Source: Bradyrhizobium sp. NFR13 (GTDB lineage: Bacteria > Pseudomonadota > Alphaproteobacteria > Rhizobiales > Xanthobacteraceae). From it: a DNA stretch of 64,000 nucleotides. Shown here one piece after another: positions 51,905 through 63,340 of this stretch; within the stretch, counting starts at the first letter, position 1; each line of letters begins with the position of its first letter. The notes under the pieces were generated by a model. It saw nothing but the letters and a program-made list of their open reading frames with translations, had not been told where the DNA came from and ran no database searches. The position numbers were made by a program, and so were the translations under genes. The DNA lies in the NCBI RefSeq assembly GCF_900114605.1, contig NZ_FOTP01000006.1, forward strand, positions 62,001-126,000. The letters run 5' to 3'.

Positions 51905-52867
51905 ATGTCCGAACCCATGCGCAGCTATCTCGACTTCGAAAAGCCCGTCGCCGAGCTTGATTCCAAGATCGATGAATTGCGCACGCTGGCTGCCGGCGGC
52001 AGCGACATCGGCGAGGAGATCGTGCGCATCGAGGACAAGGCCGTCGCGGCGCTGCACGAGCTCTACGCGAATCTGACGCCGTGGCAGAAGACCCAGGTCG
52101 CGCGCCACCCACAGCGCCCACACTGCATGAATTACGTGGAAGCGCTGATCACCGAATTCACGCCGCTCGCCGGCGATCGCAAGTTCGGCGAAGACGAAGC
52201 GCTGGTGGCCGGCTTCGGTCGTTTCCGCGGCGAGAGCGTCTGCGTGCTTGGCCAGGAAAAGGGCAACACCACCGAAAGCCGGCTCAAGCATAATTTCGGC
52301 ATGGCCCGCCCCGAGGGCTACCGCAAGGCGGTACGCCTGATGGAGATGGCCGACCGTTTCAACATTCCCGTGCTGTCGCTGGTCGATACCGCCGGCGCCT
52401 ATCCTGGCATCGGCGCGGAAGAGCGCGGTCAGGCTGAAGCCATTGCGCGCTCGACCGATGCCTGTTTGGGCCTCGGCGTCGCCAATGTCGCCGTGATCAT
52501 CGGCGAAGGCGGCTCGGGCGGCGCGATCGCGATTGCCACCGCCAACAAGGTGCTGATGCTGGAGCACGCGATCTACAGCGTGATCTCGCCGGAAGCCGCA
52601 TCCTCGATCCTGTGGCGCGACAGCTCGAAAGCACAGGAAGCCGCGACCAACATGAAGATCACCGCGCAGGATCTGCTGAAGTTCGGCGTGATCGATTCCG
52701 TTCTGAAAGAACCGCCCGGCGGCGCCCATCGCGACCCCGCCGCGATGATTGCCACCACCGGCGACGCCATCGCCCAGGCCTTCAACGACCTGCGCGGCAT
52801 GGATGCGACGACGGTGCGTCAGCAGCGGCGGCAGAAGTTTCTGGATATCGGCCGCAAGATCGGCTGA
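51905..52867 (+). CDS. accA: Acetyl-CoA carboxylase carboxyltransferase subunit alpha
   Basis: A 320-residue protein of the AccA family, near the usual length. It starts PMRSYLDFEKPVAELDSKID and has GEDEALVAGFGRFRGESVCV, HNFGMARPEGYRKAVRLMEM, PVLSLVDTAGAYPGIGAEER, GEGGSGGAIAIATANKVLML and SVISPEAASSILWRD. With AccD it transfers carboxyl from biotin to acetyl-CoA, giving malonyl-CoA for fatty acid synthesis. It is isolated from other acc genes, as is common. It is convergent with the GlxA-type regulator. Confidence 0.97.
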   Translation: MSEPMRSYLDFEKPVAELDSKIDELRTLAAGGSDIGEEIVRIEDKAVAALHELYANLTPWQKTQVARHPQRPHCMNYVEALITEFTPLAGDRKFGEDEALVAGFGRFRGESVCVLGQEKGNTTESRLKHNFGMARPEGYRKAVRLMEMADRFNIPVLSLVDTAGAYPGIGAEERGQAEAIARSTDACLGLGVANVAVIIGEGGSGGAIAIATANKVLMLEHAIYSVISPEAASSILWRDSSKAQEAATNMKITAQDLLKFGVIDSVLKEPPGGAHRDPAAMIATTGDAIAQAFNDLRGMDATTVRQQRRQKFLDIGRKIG

Positions 52868-52879
52868 TAGGCACTTATC

Positions 52880-53824
52880 TCACGCATCCATTGGCGAACG
52901 CGCGTTGCGGCGGATCACCTGCGGCGGCTGGCCGTAGGCGCGCAGAAACGCGCGTCGCATGCGATCGCGATCGGCAAAGCCCGTTTGCTCCGCGACAGTG
53001 TCTATCGGATGCCGGCTTTGCTCCATCATCAGTCGCGCAGCCTCCAGCCGCAGATGTTCGATCGCCTTGGCGGGTGACTGACCTGTCTCGGCATGAAAGG
53101 CGCGACTGAACTGACGCGGGCTGAGACTTGCGGCATCGGCAAGATCATTCACCGTCAGCGGCTTCTGCAAATTGTCACGCGCGAAGGCGAGCGCCTTCTG
53201 GATGCGATCCGACTTTGGTGACAGTTCAAGTAACGCCGAGAACTGCGACTGACCGCCCGCACGGCGATGATACATCACCATTTTACGCGCGATATTGCGA
53301 GCCACATCAGCGCCAAGATCGGCTTCGACCAAAGCAAGCGCCAGATCGATACCCGCTGTCATGCCGGCAGAGGTCCATACCGCATCGTCGCAAATGAAGA
53401 TGCGATCCTCCTCGACCTTCACCTGCGGATACTGTGTCTGCATGTCGCGGGCATAGGCCCAGTGCGTGGTCGCGCGCCGACCATCGAGCACGCCCGCTTC
53501 GGCAAGCACGAAGGCCCCGACGCAAATTGCGGCAACCCGACGAGCACGGTCTGGAGCCTCGCGCATGAAGTCCACTAATCCGGGAGGTGGTGTCTCGACC
53601 GTGAGTCCGCCGCCGACGATCAGCGTATCGTAAGCGGCGTCATCGAACGCTTCGGTCGTCACGTTCATGCCCAGCGACATGCCGACCGGACCGCCCTTCT
53701 CCGACAGAATGCGCAGGTCGTAGGGCTTTGGATCGATGAAGACGTTGGCTAGTTCGAACACCGAGAGCGCCGCAAAGCTGATCGGCGAACAGCCAGGCGA
53801 TACAACCAAACCGATGCGCTGCAT
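52880..53824 (-). CDS. GlxA-type (DJ-1/PfpI-AraC) transcriptional regulator
   Basis: A 314-residue protein with GGGAG six bases before ATG 53824. The N-terminal part (about 3-180) is a DJ-1/PfpI domain (IGLVVSPGCSPISFAALSVF, RVAAICVGAFVLAEAGVLDG with the conserved Cys in AICVG, RATTHWAY). The last 100 residues have two AraC HTHs: FARDNLQKPLTVNDLADAAS, LSPRQFSRAFHAETGQSPAK, then IDTVAEQTGFADRDRMRRAF. It is divergent from the SDR at 53945 with 120 bases between starts, so it probably controls that gene. Confidence 0.9.
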   Translation of the reverse strand: MQRIGLVVSPGCSPISFAALSVFELANVFIDPKPYDLRILSEKGGPVGMSLGMNVTTEAFDDAAYDTLIVGGGLTVETPPPGLVDFMREAPDRARRVAAICVGAFVLAEAGVLDGRRATTHWAYARDMQTQYPQVKVEEDRIFICDDAVWTSAGMTAGIDLALALVEADLGADVARNIARKMVMYHRRAGGQSQFSALLELSPKSDRIQKALAFARDNLQKPLTVNDLADAASLSPRQFSRAFHAETGQSPAKAIEHLRLEAARLMMEQSRHPIDTVAEQTGFADRDRMRRAFLRAYGQPPQVIRRNARSPMDA

Positions 53825-53944
53825 GTGTGGCTCCCGCAAGAAATACGTCCTAAAACGCCGCTTATATGACATTTAAGACATTCCCACGCAAGACTAGGTT
53901 TCCTGACACGGCCGCTGCGGCCGAGAGCATTCAGGAGAACGACA

Positions 53945-54751
53945 ATGACTGTTTCACATCAGGGCACGGCACTTATTACAGGCGCCTCGACGGGCATTGG
54001 CGCCGTCTATGCGGACCGGCTGGCCAAGCGCGGCTATGATCTCATTCTAGTGGCGCGCAATCAGGACAAGCTCACGGCACTCGCCAAACGGCTGACCAGT
54101 GAGACCGGACGATCGGTCCGCACGCTGACCGCCGATCTCGGCGCCAGGGCCGATCTCGCCAAGGTCGAGGCTGTGCTGCGCGACGACGCGAGCATCACGA
54201 TGCTGGTCAATAATGCTGGCGTCGGCGCCGTGGCACCGTTACTCAATGCCGATGTCGACAAAATGGAAGACATGATCACGCTCAACGTCACCGCGCTAAC
54301 ACGGCTGACTTATGCTGCGGTGCCCGGCTTCGTCGCGCGCAACAAAGGCACGATTATCAACATCTCGTCGATCGTCGGCATTGCCGCGGAGATGCTCAAT
54401 GGCGTCTACGGAGCCAGCAAGGCCTATGTGCTCAGCTTCAGCCACTCGCTGGTGCATGAACTGGCCGACAAGGGCGTCCGCGTGCAGGCGGTATTGCCCG
54501 GAGCAACGGCCACGGAGTTCTGGGATATCGCGGGCTTCCCGCACCAGAATATGGACCAGGCCATCGTCATGCACGTGAACGACATGGTGGATGCGGCACT
54601 GGCCGGCCTCGACCAGGGTGAACGCGTCACCATCCCGGGTCTGCAGGACGGCGACGACTGGACCAGTTTTGAGGCGGATCGTCGCGCTCTATCGGCGAAG
54701 TTTGGTCATTCGAAGCCAGCACCGCGCTATCGGGTGAAAGTGCCAGCATAA
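53945..54751 (+). CDS. Short-chain dehydrogenase/reductase
   Basis: A 268-residue NAD(P) oxidoreductase with AGGAG upstream. It has the cofactor motif TGASTGIGAVYADRLAKRG, NNAGVGAVAPLL, catalytic Ser in INISSIVG and YGASKAYVLSFS. This is the classical type related to DltE/YqjQ. The terminal part VTIPGLQDGDDWTSFEADRR is typical. Divergent orientation from a GlxA-type regulator suggests induction by an aldehyde or keto compound, which is inference. Confidence 0.88.
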   Translation: MTVSHQGTALITGASTGIGAVYADRLAKRGYDLILVARNQDKLTALAKRLTSETGRSVRTLTADLGARADLAKVEAVLRDDASITMLVNNAGVGAVAPLLNADVDKMEDMITLNVTALTRLTYAAVPGFVARNKGTIINISSIVGIAAEMLNGVYGASKAYVLSFSHSLVHELADKGVRVQAVLPGATATEFWDIAGFPHQNMDQAIVMHVNDMVDAALAGLDQGERVTIPGLQDGDDWTSFEADRRALSAKFGHSKPAPRYRVKVPA

Positions 54752-54820
54752 GCGTTAAGCCCGGCAACGAAAACTCCGTCATGCCCGAGCTTGTCCCGGC
54801 CATGATGTGTTACAGACAAC

Positions 54821-54856
54821 AAAAAGCCCGCCCTCTCGAACGAGGGCGGGCTTTTC
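54821..54856. terminator. Bidirectional terminator
   Basis: Hairpin AAAAAGCCCGCCCTC / GAGGGCGGGCTTTT with loop TCGAAC lies between the convergent SDR and parvulin genes. Confidence 0.9.
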
Positions 54857-54866
54857 AATTCCCGAA

Positions 54867-55805
54867 TTACTTCTTGGCCGGGGCCATCTTGCTGTCGGCC
54901 GGCTTCGGCGCGTCCTTGGCGGCGGGGGCTGCCGGAGCAGCGTCCGCGGGCTTCGCAGCAGCCTGGTCGATGCGCTCGACCTTGGCGCCTTCACGCAGCT
55001 TGGTGACGTAGTCGGCCTGCGCCTTGCGCACCACATACTGCTCGATCTGCGGCTTTACCTGCTCGAATTCCGGCGCCTTGCGGTTGCGCTTTTCCTCGAC
55101 CTTGATGATGTGCCAGCCGAACTGCGACTTCACCGGGTCCGAGATCTTGCCCGGCTCCAGCGCGAAAGCGACGGCGGAGAATTCCGGCACCATCTGGTCC
55201 TTGGTGAAGAAACCGAGATCACCGCCATCGGCCGCACCCGGATCCTTCGACTTCTTCTTGGCGAGTTCGGCAAAATCGGCGCCCTTCTTCAGCTCGTCCG
55301 CGACCGTCTTGGCCTCGGCCTCGCTCTCCACCAGGATGTGGCGGGCATGGACTTCGGCTTCGCCGGTGATCTGCTTGGCCGCGTCCTCATAGACCTTCTT
55401 CATGTTGTCGTCGGTCAGGGCTTCCTTGCCCTCGACGGCCAGCAGATTGTCCATCAGCAGACGGTTGCGGGCGAAGGCCAGCTTGGACTTGAAGTCGTCG
55501 CGGTCGGCGATCTTCTTGTCCTCGGCCGCCTTGGCAACGATCTTCATGTCGATCAGGAACGACAGGACATTGTCCTTCCGGGTCGCGGGATCCATCTGGG
55601 CGAGGCTCGGGCCGAGTTCTTCCTCGGCAATGGTGACGTCGCTCTGGCGGATTTCCTGGCCATTGACCTTGGCGAGGACCGGATTGGCGTCCTGCGCGTA
55701 AACCGGGAAACTGGTGAAGAAGGCCACCGCAACAGCGCCGGTCAGGGCAGCCAGAGTGCGGACCGGGCGCTGGCCCGGCTTAAGAGCGGGCGATACGAAG
55801 GTCAT
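54867..55805 (-). CDS. Periplasmic parvulin-type peptidyl-prolyl isomerase
   Basis: A 312-residue exported protein. Signal peptide at about 10-37 (LAALTGAVAVAFFTSFPVYA). The N-terminal SurA-like helical part (LAKVNGQEIRQSDVTIAEEE) precedes the parvulin domain at about 150-245: EVHARHILVESEAEAKTVAD, GADFAELAKKKSKDPGAADG, GDLGFFTKDQMVPEFSAVAF and GWHIIKVEEKRNRKAPEFEQ. The tail is Ala/Pro/Lys-rich. It likely folds outer-membrane proteins. It is upstream of and divergent from secA, a conserved pairing in Bradyrhizobium relatives, which suits a role in export. Confidence 0.92.
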   Translation of the reverse strand: MTFVSPALKPGQRPVRTLAALTGAVAVAFFTSFPVYAQDANPVLAKVNGQEIRQSDVTIAEEELGPSLAQMDPATRKDNVLSFLIDMKIVAKAAEDKKIADRDDFKSKLAFARNRLLMDNLLAVEGKEALTDDNMKKVYEDAAKQITGEAEVHARHILVESEAEAKTVADELKKGADFAELAKKKSKDPGAADGGDLGFFTKDQMVPEFSAVAFALEPGKISDPVKSQFGWHIIKVEEKRNRKAPEFEQVKPQIEQYVVRKAQADYVTKLREGAKVERIDQAAAKPADAAPAAPAAKDAPKPADSKMAPAKK

Positions 55806-56174
55806 GGAAAATCCTTATCTCGGATAAGAGCCTGTTGGGGACGGCGGACACTCTCCCAAACGTACCGTCTTGGCAACGCGAAAACTCTGTCAAAATGATG
55901 AAATCCTTGAGAGGTTCGCGCCGTTGACAACCCCCCATACGGGCCATATCTCTCCCCGACCGGGCCGGTGGCGAAGGCGCGATTTCGGCCGCGCCGTGGT
56001 CATTGAACCCCAGATTGCCCTGCTCCCACTCATCTCCCGGGGTCTTGCTTTTTTGGCTCTCCCGCACCGGGGTCCAGACAGCAATCCGCCACAGACTCTG
56101 GATATGACGAGGCTGGGCGACCGCTGCACCATTCCACGGCCTTCGGGCCGCATTGCTAAAGACAGGATTTCGTG
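55806..56174. other. Divergent promoter region between the parvulin gene and secA
   Basis: About 370 bases separate the two divergent starts. It should carry both promoters and the secA leader. Short frames present have no SD. No SecM-like leader peptide or clear attenuator hairpin was recognised. Confidence 0.4.
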
Positions 56175-59021
<2,847 letters not shown>

Positions 59022-59053
59022 GCTCACCACCGGGTAGATCGCGAAACCATCTG

Positions 59054-59087
59054 AAATCCCTCCCCTTGCGGGAGGGATTTTTCTTTT
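59054..59087 (+). terminator. Terminator after secA
   Basis: Hairpin AAATCCCTCCC / GGGAGGGATTT with loop CTTGC followed by TTCTTTT. Confidence 0.9.
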
Positions 59088-59224
59088 GAGCTGTTGGTTC
59101 CACGCATTCACGCAGCCAAGCACTGCGCTGGATATCGCTCACGACGATTGGACAACGCGTCGCAGAGGACTAGCCTAATCCGCCGCGCCTACATGAACGG
59201 CCGCAGGAATGAGGAGGCGTCCCG

Positions 59225-59929
59225 ATGATGTCCAATTCCGAGATGCTGATCCGCCTGATTTCCGCTGCAGCGCTCGGCAGCCTGATCGGCTTCGAGCGCG
59301 AGCGGTTACTGTGGGCCGCGGGCATTCGGACGCATATGCTGGTCTGCGTCGGCTCCTGCCTGATCATGCTGGTCTCGCAATACGGCTTCTCGAACATTCT
59401 CGCCCAGGATCATGTCGTGCTCGATCCGTCGCGCATCGCAGCGCAGGTGGTGTCGGGCATCGGCTTTCTCGGCGCGGGATCGATCCTAGCGCGCGGCGAG
59501 ATCGTCAAGGGACTGACTACGGCAGCAAGTATCTGGACGGTGGCGGCGATCGGGCTTGCGGTGGGCGGCGGCTTGTATCTCGCAGCCGGCGCATCGACCG
59601 TGATCATCCTGATCATCCTCGTCGGCATCAAACCGCTCGAAGAGGCCTATCGCTCGCGCAACCAGACCTGCATGCTCAAGGTGGAAGTCGAGAACAATGG
59701 CCTGACGCCGGAATTGCTGCGCGAGACATTGTCGCTGCGCCCCAGCCAGGTGAAGCGCTTCCTGGTGGAGAGTCGCGACCCCCAAGGCACTGACCAACTC
59801 TCGATCCTGCTCAGCAAGGTGTCGTCACAGGATATCGCCAGCTATCCTTCGAAGCTGCAGGAGCTTGATGGCGTGAACCGGGTGAGCATCGTGAAGCGTG
59901 CCAGCGACAACGGCGCCAATCACACGTAA
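59225..59929 (+). CDS. MgtC/SapB-family membrane protein
   Basis: A 234-residue protein with GGAGG seven bases before the ATG. The N-terminal 150 residues contain the MgtC membrane pattern: MLIRLISAAALGSLIGFERE then AGIRTHMLVCVGSCLIMLVS, GIGFLGAGSILARGEIVKGL and TTAASIWTVAAIGLAVGGG. A soluble C-terminal ACT-like domain follows (about 155-234). MgtC affects growth at low Mg and pH by acting on ATP synthase or transporters in pathogens. In environmental bacteria the role is less clear. No Mg-responsive leader was recognised. Confidence 0.9.
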   Translation: MMSNSEMLIRLISAAALGSLIGFERERLLWAAGIRTHMLVCVGSCLIMLVSQYGFSNILAQDHVVLDPSRIAAQVVSGIGFLGAGSILARGEIVKGLTTAASIWTVAAIGLAVGGGLYLAAGASTVIILIILVGIKPLEEAYRSRNQTCMLKVEVENNGLTPELLRETLSLRPSQVKRFLVESRDPQGTDQLSILLSKVSSQDIASYPSKLQELDGVNRVSIVKRASDNGANHT

Positions 59930-59960
59930 GCGATATGTCTGCAGGAAGGGCGACGCGCGC

Positions 59961-61463
59961 CTAGCGCATCGCAGAGAAGCGATCCGAGAACGAATTCGCT
60001 GACACCACCGGGGCTGCACCCGACAGCGCGGCTGTGCCGGCGCCACCGCCGGAGGCCGGCGCGGATGTTTCGGCCGACAGCGTCGGCTTGAGCGGCGGGC
60101 GTGGGGTTGCTGCAACGACCGGCGCAGGCGCAGCAGCCGGCTTTGGTGCAGCGACGATGGCGGGCGCCGGGGCAGGTTTGGCAGCGGTCGCAGCCTTTGG
60201 CTTGGCGGCCGGTGTCGGCACCGGTGCGGCAGCCGGCGGTGCAGTGGTGGTGGCCGTCGTGTCCGAACCGCCGATGCCGACCTTCTTGGCGAGATTGCTG
60301 AAGAAGCCGCCATCCGACGAGGCCGACGCGACACGCGTGGAAGGTGCGGCGACGACCGGCTCTTCCGATGCCGCGAACAGCGACGCCGAATAAGAGGTTG
60401 AAGCCGCAGCGGTCGCCTTCGGCGGATTGACGTGCGGCGGGATGGTGCCGGGTGCGCGCGAATAGGCGGCGGTCTGCATGCCCGGCAGCTCCGGATCCGA
60501 CAGGCCGGTGGAGGCATCAGGCAGCTTGGCGGCGAAAACGCGGTTCATGCCACCGTCGATATCGGGACGGCGCTGCGCGACCGGCGTGCCCTTGGCGACC
60601 AGTTCGGCAATCTTCGCATCATCCTGTGCCTGCTTGGCACTGACGGCATCGGCGATCTCGGACGGGATCTGGTAGACTGGGCACTTGGCCGAGGCGTTGA
60701 ACACCAGCGGCTTGGTCGATCCCGCGGGCGCGGCCGGATCGAACACATACTTGTTCTCGCAGAACTCGACCTTCGGCTCCTGCCGCGTCACTTCGAAATG
60801 ATCATAGCCCTGCTTGATCATCTTCCAGAACGGCATGTTCGGATTGTTGCGATGCTTGGCCATGTTGACCGGCGTCATCTTGAACGGGAACGCCGCGAAC
60901 TGGAACGAACGCTGGCCGCCGAAGAAGGACTCACGCCCCAGCGAATAGATCTCGGCGATCTGTTCGTCGGTCATGGCGAAGCAGCCGCGCGACGAGCAAT
61001 CGCCATGCACCATTAGCTGCGAACCGGTGCGTCCGAGCGACTTGTCGAAGGCGTTGGGGAAACCGGTATTGAAGGAGAGATAGTAAGACGAGCGCGGATT
61101 CATCTGCGCCGGCGTGATCGCATAGAAACCTTCCGGCGCCTGACGATCGCCTTCCTTGACCTTGGGACCGAGATCACCTGACCAGCGGCAGATCGGATAG
61201 GTCTTCAAGAGAGCGAACTGGCCGGAGCGGTTCTGCTTCCAGACTTCGAGTTCGGCTTCCTGCTTGAACACGCGGACCAGCATCGGCGACTGCAGGTCCA
61301 TGTCCTTTTCAGTCATCTCGGCGACGAGCTTCGGAGGAACGGGCTGGTTCGCCTTCGCGTTGCTGGCGAGCGACATGTCTTCGCCGTTGCAGCCGGCCAG
61401 CACCACGCCTGTCGCAAGTACGACCGACGTCAGCAGCGCGCGAACAAGCGAGCGATGTTTCAA
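59961..61463 (-). CDS. L,D-transpeptidase-like lipoprotein (YkuD family)
   Basis: From TTG 61463 (GGAGC upstream) the protein has a lipobox near residue 25 (VVLAGC). The YkuD domain is at about 60-230: LEVWKQNRSGQFALLKTYPI, GPKVKEGDRQAPEGFYAI, SFNTGFPNAFDKSLGRTGSQ, catalytic HGDCSSRGCFAM with Cys and His, then the helical KYVFDPAAP part. The C-terminal 200 residues are Pro/Ala-rich and disordered. It resembles YafK-type hydrolase/transpeptidases that cut or make Braun-lipoprotein-peptidoglycan links. A GTG 33 bases further upstream is the alternative start. Confidence 0.88.
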   Translation of the reverse strand: MKHRSLVRALLTSVVLATGVVLAGCNGEDMSLASNAKANQPVPPKLVAEMTEKDMDLQSPMLVRVFKQEAELEVWKQNRSGQFALLKTYPICRWSGDLGPKVKEGDRQAPEGFYAITPAQMNPRSSYYLSFNTGFPNAFDKSLGRTGSQLMVHGDCSSRGCFAMTDEQIAEIYSLGRESFFGGQRSFQFAAFPFKMTPVNMAKHRNNPNMPFWKMIKQGYDHFEVTRQEPKVEFCENKYVFDPAAPAGSTKPLVFNASAKCPVYQIPSEIADAVSAKQAQDDAKIAELVAKGTPVAQRRPDIDGGMNRVFAAKLPDASTGLSDPELPGMQTAAYSRAPGTIPPHVNPPKATAAASTSYSASLFAASEEPVVAAPSTRVASASSDGGFFSNLAKKVGIGGSDTTATTTAPPAAAPVPTPAAKPKAATAAKPAPAPAIVAAPKPAAAPAPVVAATPRPPLKPTLSAETSAPASGGGAGTAALSGAAPVVSANSFSDRFSAMR

Positions 61464-61496
61464 AGCCAAGCTCCGCAGCCGGCAGGACGCCGACAC

Positions 61497-61875
61497 CCCA
61501 AGTTCTGAAGTCCCGGAATAAAGACAAATGAGCCCTTATTCGTACGCAAATATTAGCCTTAAGGCCCCCTGCTCGCAAGGCAACTGGCCGTGAGCAACAG
61601 GTTCCGTTCCGGCGATGGTCAACAGAGATTGAAGATCTCAGGCCGGGCGGAATTGCGGCGGTATCTGGCGGGAAGGCGAATTAAGCAGGCGGCGATGGGT
61701 TATGCTTAATAGTTTGGCAGCGCTCTCGACCGTCATGGCGGGGCTTGTCCCGGCCACCCACGTCTTTGTTCACTCGCCGCCAAAGACGTGGATGCCCGGC
61801 ACATCCAGCGAAGCTCGCTTCGCGCTGGCCGGGCACGACGAACATTGGCAATCGCGTGGACGATCTCGGAGCGCC
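61497..61875. other. Intergenic region holding an interspersed palindromic repeat
   Basis: About 380 bases between the start of the transpeptidase gene and the stop of the J-domain gene. The middle holds the palindromic repeat listed at 61733-61842. The left part has no gene that I can support. No RNA gene was recognised. Confidence 0.5.
61733..61842. repeat. Interspersed palindromic repeat (GTCATGGC...GGCACG type)
   Basis: The sequence begins GTCATGGCGGGGCTTGTCCC and contains inverted arms CACGTCTTTG (61759-61768) and CAAAGACGTG (61781-61790). It ends with a second small palindrome in GCGAAGCTCGCTTCGC and the arm GGCCGGGCACGACG. A fragment of the same family (GTCATGCCCGAGCTTGTCCC) sits at 54778-54797. 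Such repeats are frequent between genes in this bacterial group and encode nothing. Confidence 0.75.
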
Positions 61876-62532
61876 TCAGGAGCCCCGGACCACAGTCTTC
61901 AAGTAGTTGTAAGCCTTGATGATTTCGATCAACCGGTCCTCGGTGGAGCGGTCGCCACCATTGGCGTCGGGGTGGTGCTGCTTCACTAGCGCCTTGTACT
62001 GCGCCTTGACGTCGTCGAGCGTGGCACTGGGGCCGAGACCCATGACCTGCAGCGCCTTGCGCTCGGCATTGAAGATCTTGCGGGTCTCTTCCTTGATCGG
62101 CTGCTGCGGCTTGCGGGCCCGACCGCGCCCCATACCCATGCCGTTCATCTCATTGAACATGGCAAATGGATCGATCGCGCCGTCGAGGTCGGGCTGCCCG
62201 GCCTTGGTTTTGTCCGCGGAGCCGTTGGCTCCCATCTTCCAGGTCGGACGATGGCCGGTCAGCGCGTCCTTCTGGTACTTGGCGACCGCGTCCGGGGCCA
62301 TACCCTGGAAGAAGTTGTAGCCCTGATTGTATTCGCGGACATGGTTCAGGCAGAAGTGCCAATATTCCTTGTCCTGCGCACGGCCCTTGGGCGCGCGGTG
62401 CGGACCCTTGTTCTTGCACTCGGGCCACTCGCACATAATGGCTTCTTCGCGCGCAGCGGCCTGCTGCTTCGCGCTCAGCTTGTTCGGCTTGATACGGATG
62501 CTGTCGAAGAATTTGGATGAGTCGATGGGCAT
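61876..62532 (-). CDS. J-domain protein with C-terminal DnaJ domain
   Basis: A 218-residue protein with the J domain at the C-terminus (about 155-216): ALQVMGLGPSATLDDVKAQY, KALVKQHHPDANGG with the HPD motif, and EDRLIEIIKAYNYLKTVV. The N-terminal half has CEWPECKNKG and HFCLNH, cysteines and histidines that could bind zinc (about 34-65). This type-C J protein (DjlA-like in placement of the domain) is conserved in Rhizobiales and would stimulate DnaK. The substrate-binding part is not known. It is divergent from the BolA gene. Confidence 0.87.
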   Translation of the reverse strand: MPIDSSKFFDSIRIKPNKLSAKQQAAAREEAIMCEWPECKNKGPHRAPKGRAQDKEYWHFCLNHVREYNQGYNFFQGMAPDAVAKYQKDALTGHRPTWKMGANGSADKTKAGQPDLDGAIDPFAMFNEMNGMGMGRGRARKPQQPIKEETRKIFNAERKALQVMGLGPSATLDDVKAQYKALVKQHHPDANGGDRSTEDRLIEIIKAYNYLKTVVRGS

Positions 62533-62669
62533 GGCTGACTATGACAACGCAATGCAAAAAGCTTCAAGTCTTGACATTCCGATTACCTCATTCGGCGCCC
62601 TGCGCCGCACCAATATGGTCGCCACATCGTGATTGACCATGAGTGGGGCGAACCGCTAAGCCGGCCATC

Positions 62670-62942
62670 ATGACCATGAAAGATAACATCACAAAGAAGC
62701 TGACAGAGGCTTTCGCGCCCCTCAGCCTCGACGTTTCAGATGAATCGCATCTGCATGCCGGTCACATGGGCCACCGCGAGGGGGGTGAAACCCACTTCAG
62801 GGTCAATATTGTGTCGGAGGCCTTCGAAGGGAAGAGCCGGATCGACCGCCATCGCATGATCAACGAACTGCTGGCGGCGGAACTTGCGGGAACGGTACAT
62901 GCGCTGGCGCTGAAACCGCAGACGCCGAAGGAAGCGGGTTAG
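62670..62942 (+). CDS. BolA-family protein
   Basis: A 90-residue protein started at ATG 62670; an upstream start exists but has no SD. The BolA fold is plain: ITKKLTEAFAPLSLDVSDES then HLHAGHMGHREGGETHFRVN, with the invariant His of the V-H-x-H-x region, and FEGKSRIDRHRMINELLAAE. Such proteins work with monothiol glutaredoxins in iron-sulfur handling or stress morphology. It is divergent from the J-domain gene, a pairing common in Rhizobiales. Confidence 0.9.
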   Translation: MTMKDNITKKLTEAFAPLSLDVSDESHLHAGHMGHREGGETHFRVNIVSEAFEGKSRIDRHRMINELLAAELAGTVHALALKPQTPKEAG

Positions 62943-62964
62943 GCTTTGCCGTAGTCCTCAACGC

Positions 62965-63098
62965 CGTCATTCCGGGGCGCGAGCGCCACTCGGCGATCGC
63001 GATCCCGGAATCTCAGCATGGGAGTCTCCAACAGCGCCAAGCCATGTCCAGCTTGCGGGTTCGCGCGCACGAAGACGCGCCCCCGCCCCGGAATGACG
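62965..63098. repeat. Long inverted repeat, CGTCATTCCGGGGCG type
   Basis: Arms CGTCATTCCGGGGCG (62965-62979) and CGCCCCGGAATGACG (63084-63098) are perfect inverted copies about 105 bases apart. This is the well-known intergenic repeat of Bradyrhizobium and Rhodopseudomonas genomes. It lies between the convergent BolA and fdsD genes and could fold in RNA from either side. It encodes no protein. Confidence 0.8.
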
Positions 63099-63112
63099 AG
63101 TGTGGGCTGGTC

Positions 63113-63340
63113 CTACTTCTTCAGCGACGCGATCGCCTCGAGGACGTTCGGCTTCAGCCCGGCGCCGCCCGCATCCAGATGTTCGAAGATCTTCTTCCGC
63201 ATGCGCGGATCCCAGAACTTCTTGATGTGCTCGGCAATGCCGGCCACGGCGTGATCGTGGCCCTGGCTGTTGAAGAAGTCGCCGATCTGGTTGGCCATAT
63301 AGATCAGCCGGTCAGGCGACGTCGATGTGTGGGTGTCCAT
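63113..63340 (-). CDS. fdsD: Formate dehydrogenase delta subunit FdsD
   Basis: A 75-residue protein from ATG 63340. The family features are SPDRLIYMANQIGDFFNSQG, HIKKFWDPRMRKKIFEHLDA and the C-terminal LKPNVLEAIASLKK. FdsD assists the soluble NAD-dependent, molybdenum/tungsten formate dehydrogenase FdsGBA. Its start overlaps the end of fdhD by 29 bases, so both belong to one operon that should include fdsGBA beyond the window on the right. Confidence 0.92.
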   Translation of the reverse strand: MDTHTSTSPDRLIYMANQIGDFFNSQGHDHAVAGIAEHIKKFWDPRMRKKIFEHLDAGGAGLKPNVLEAIASLKK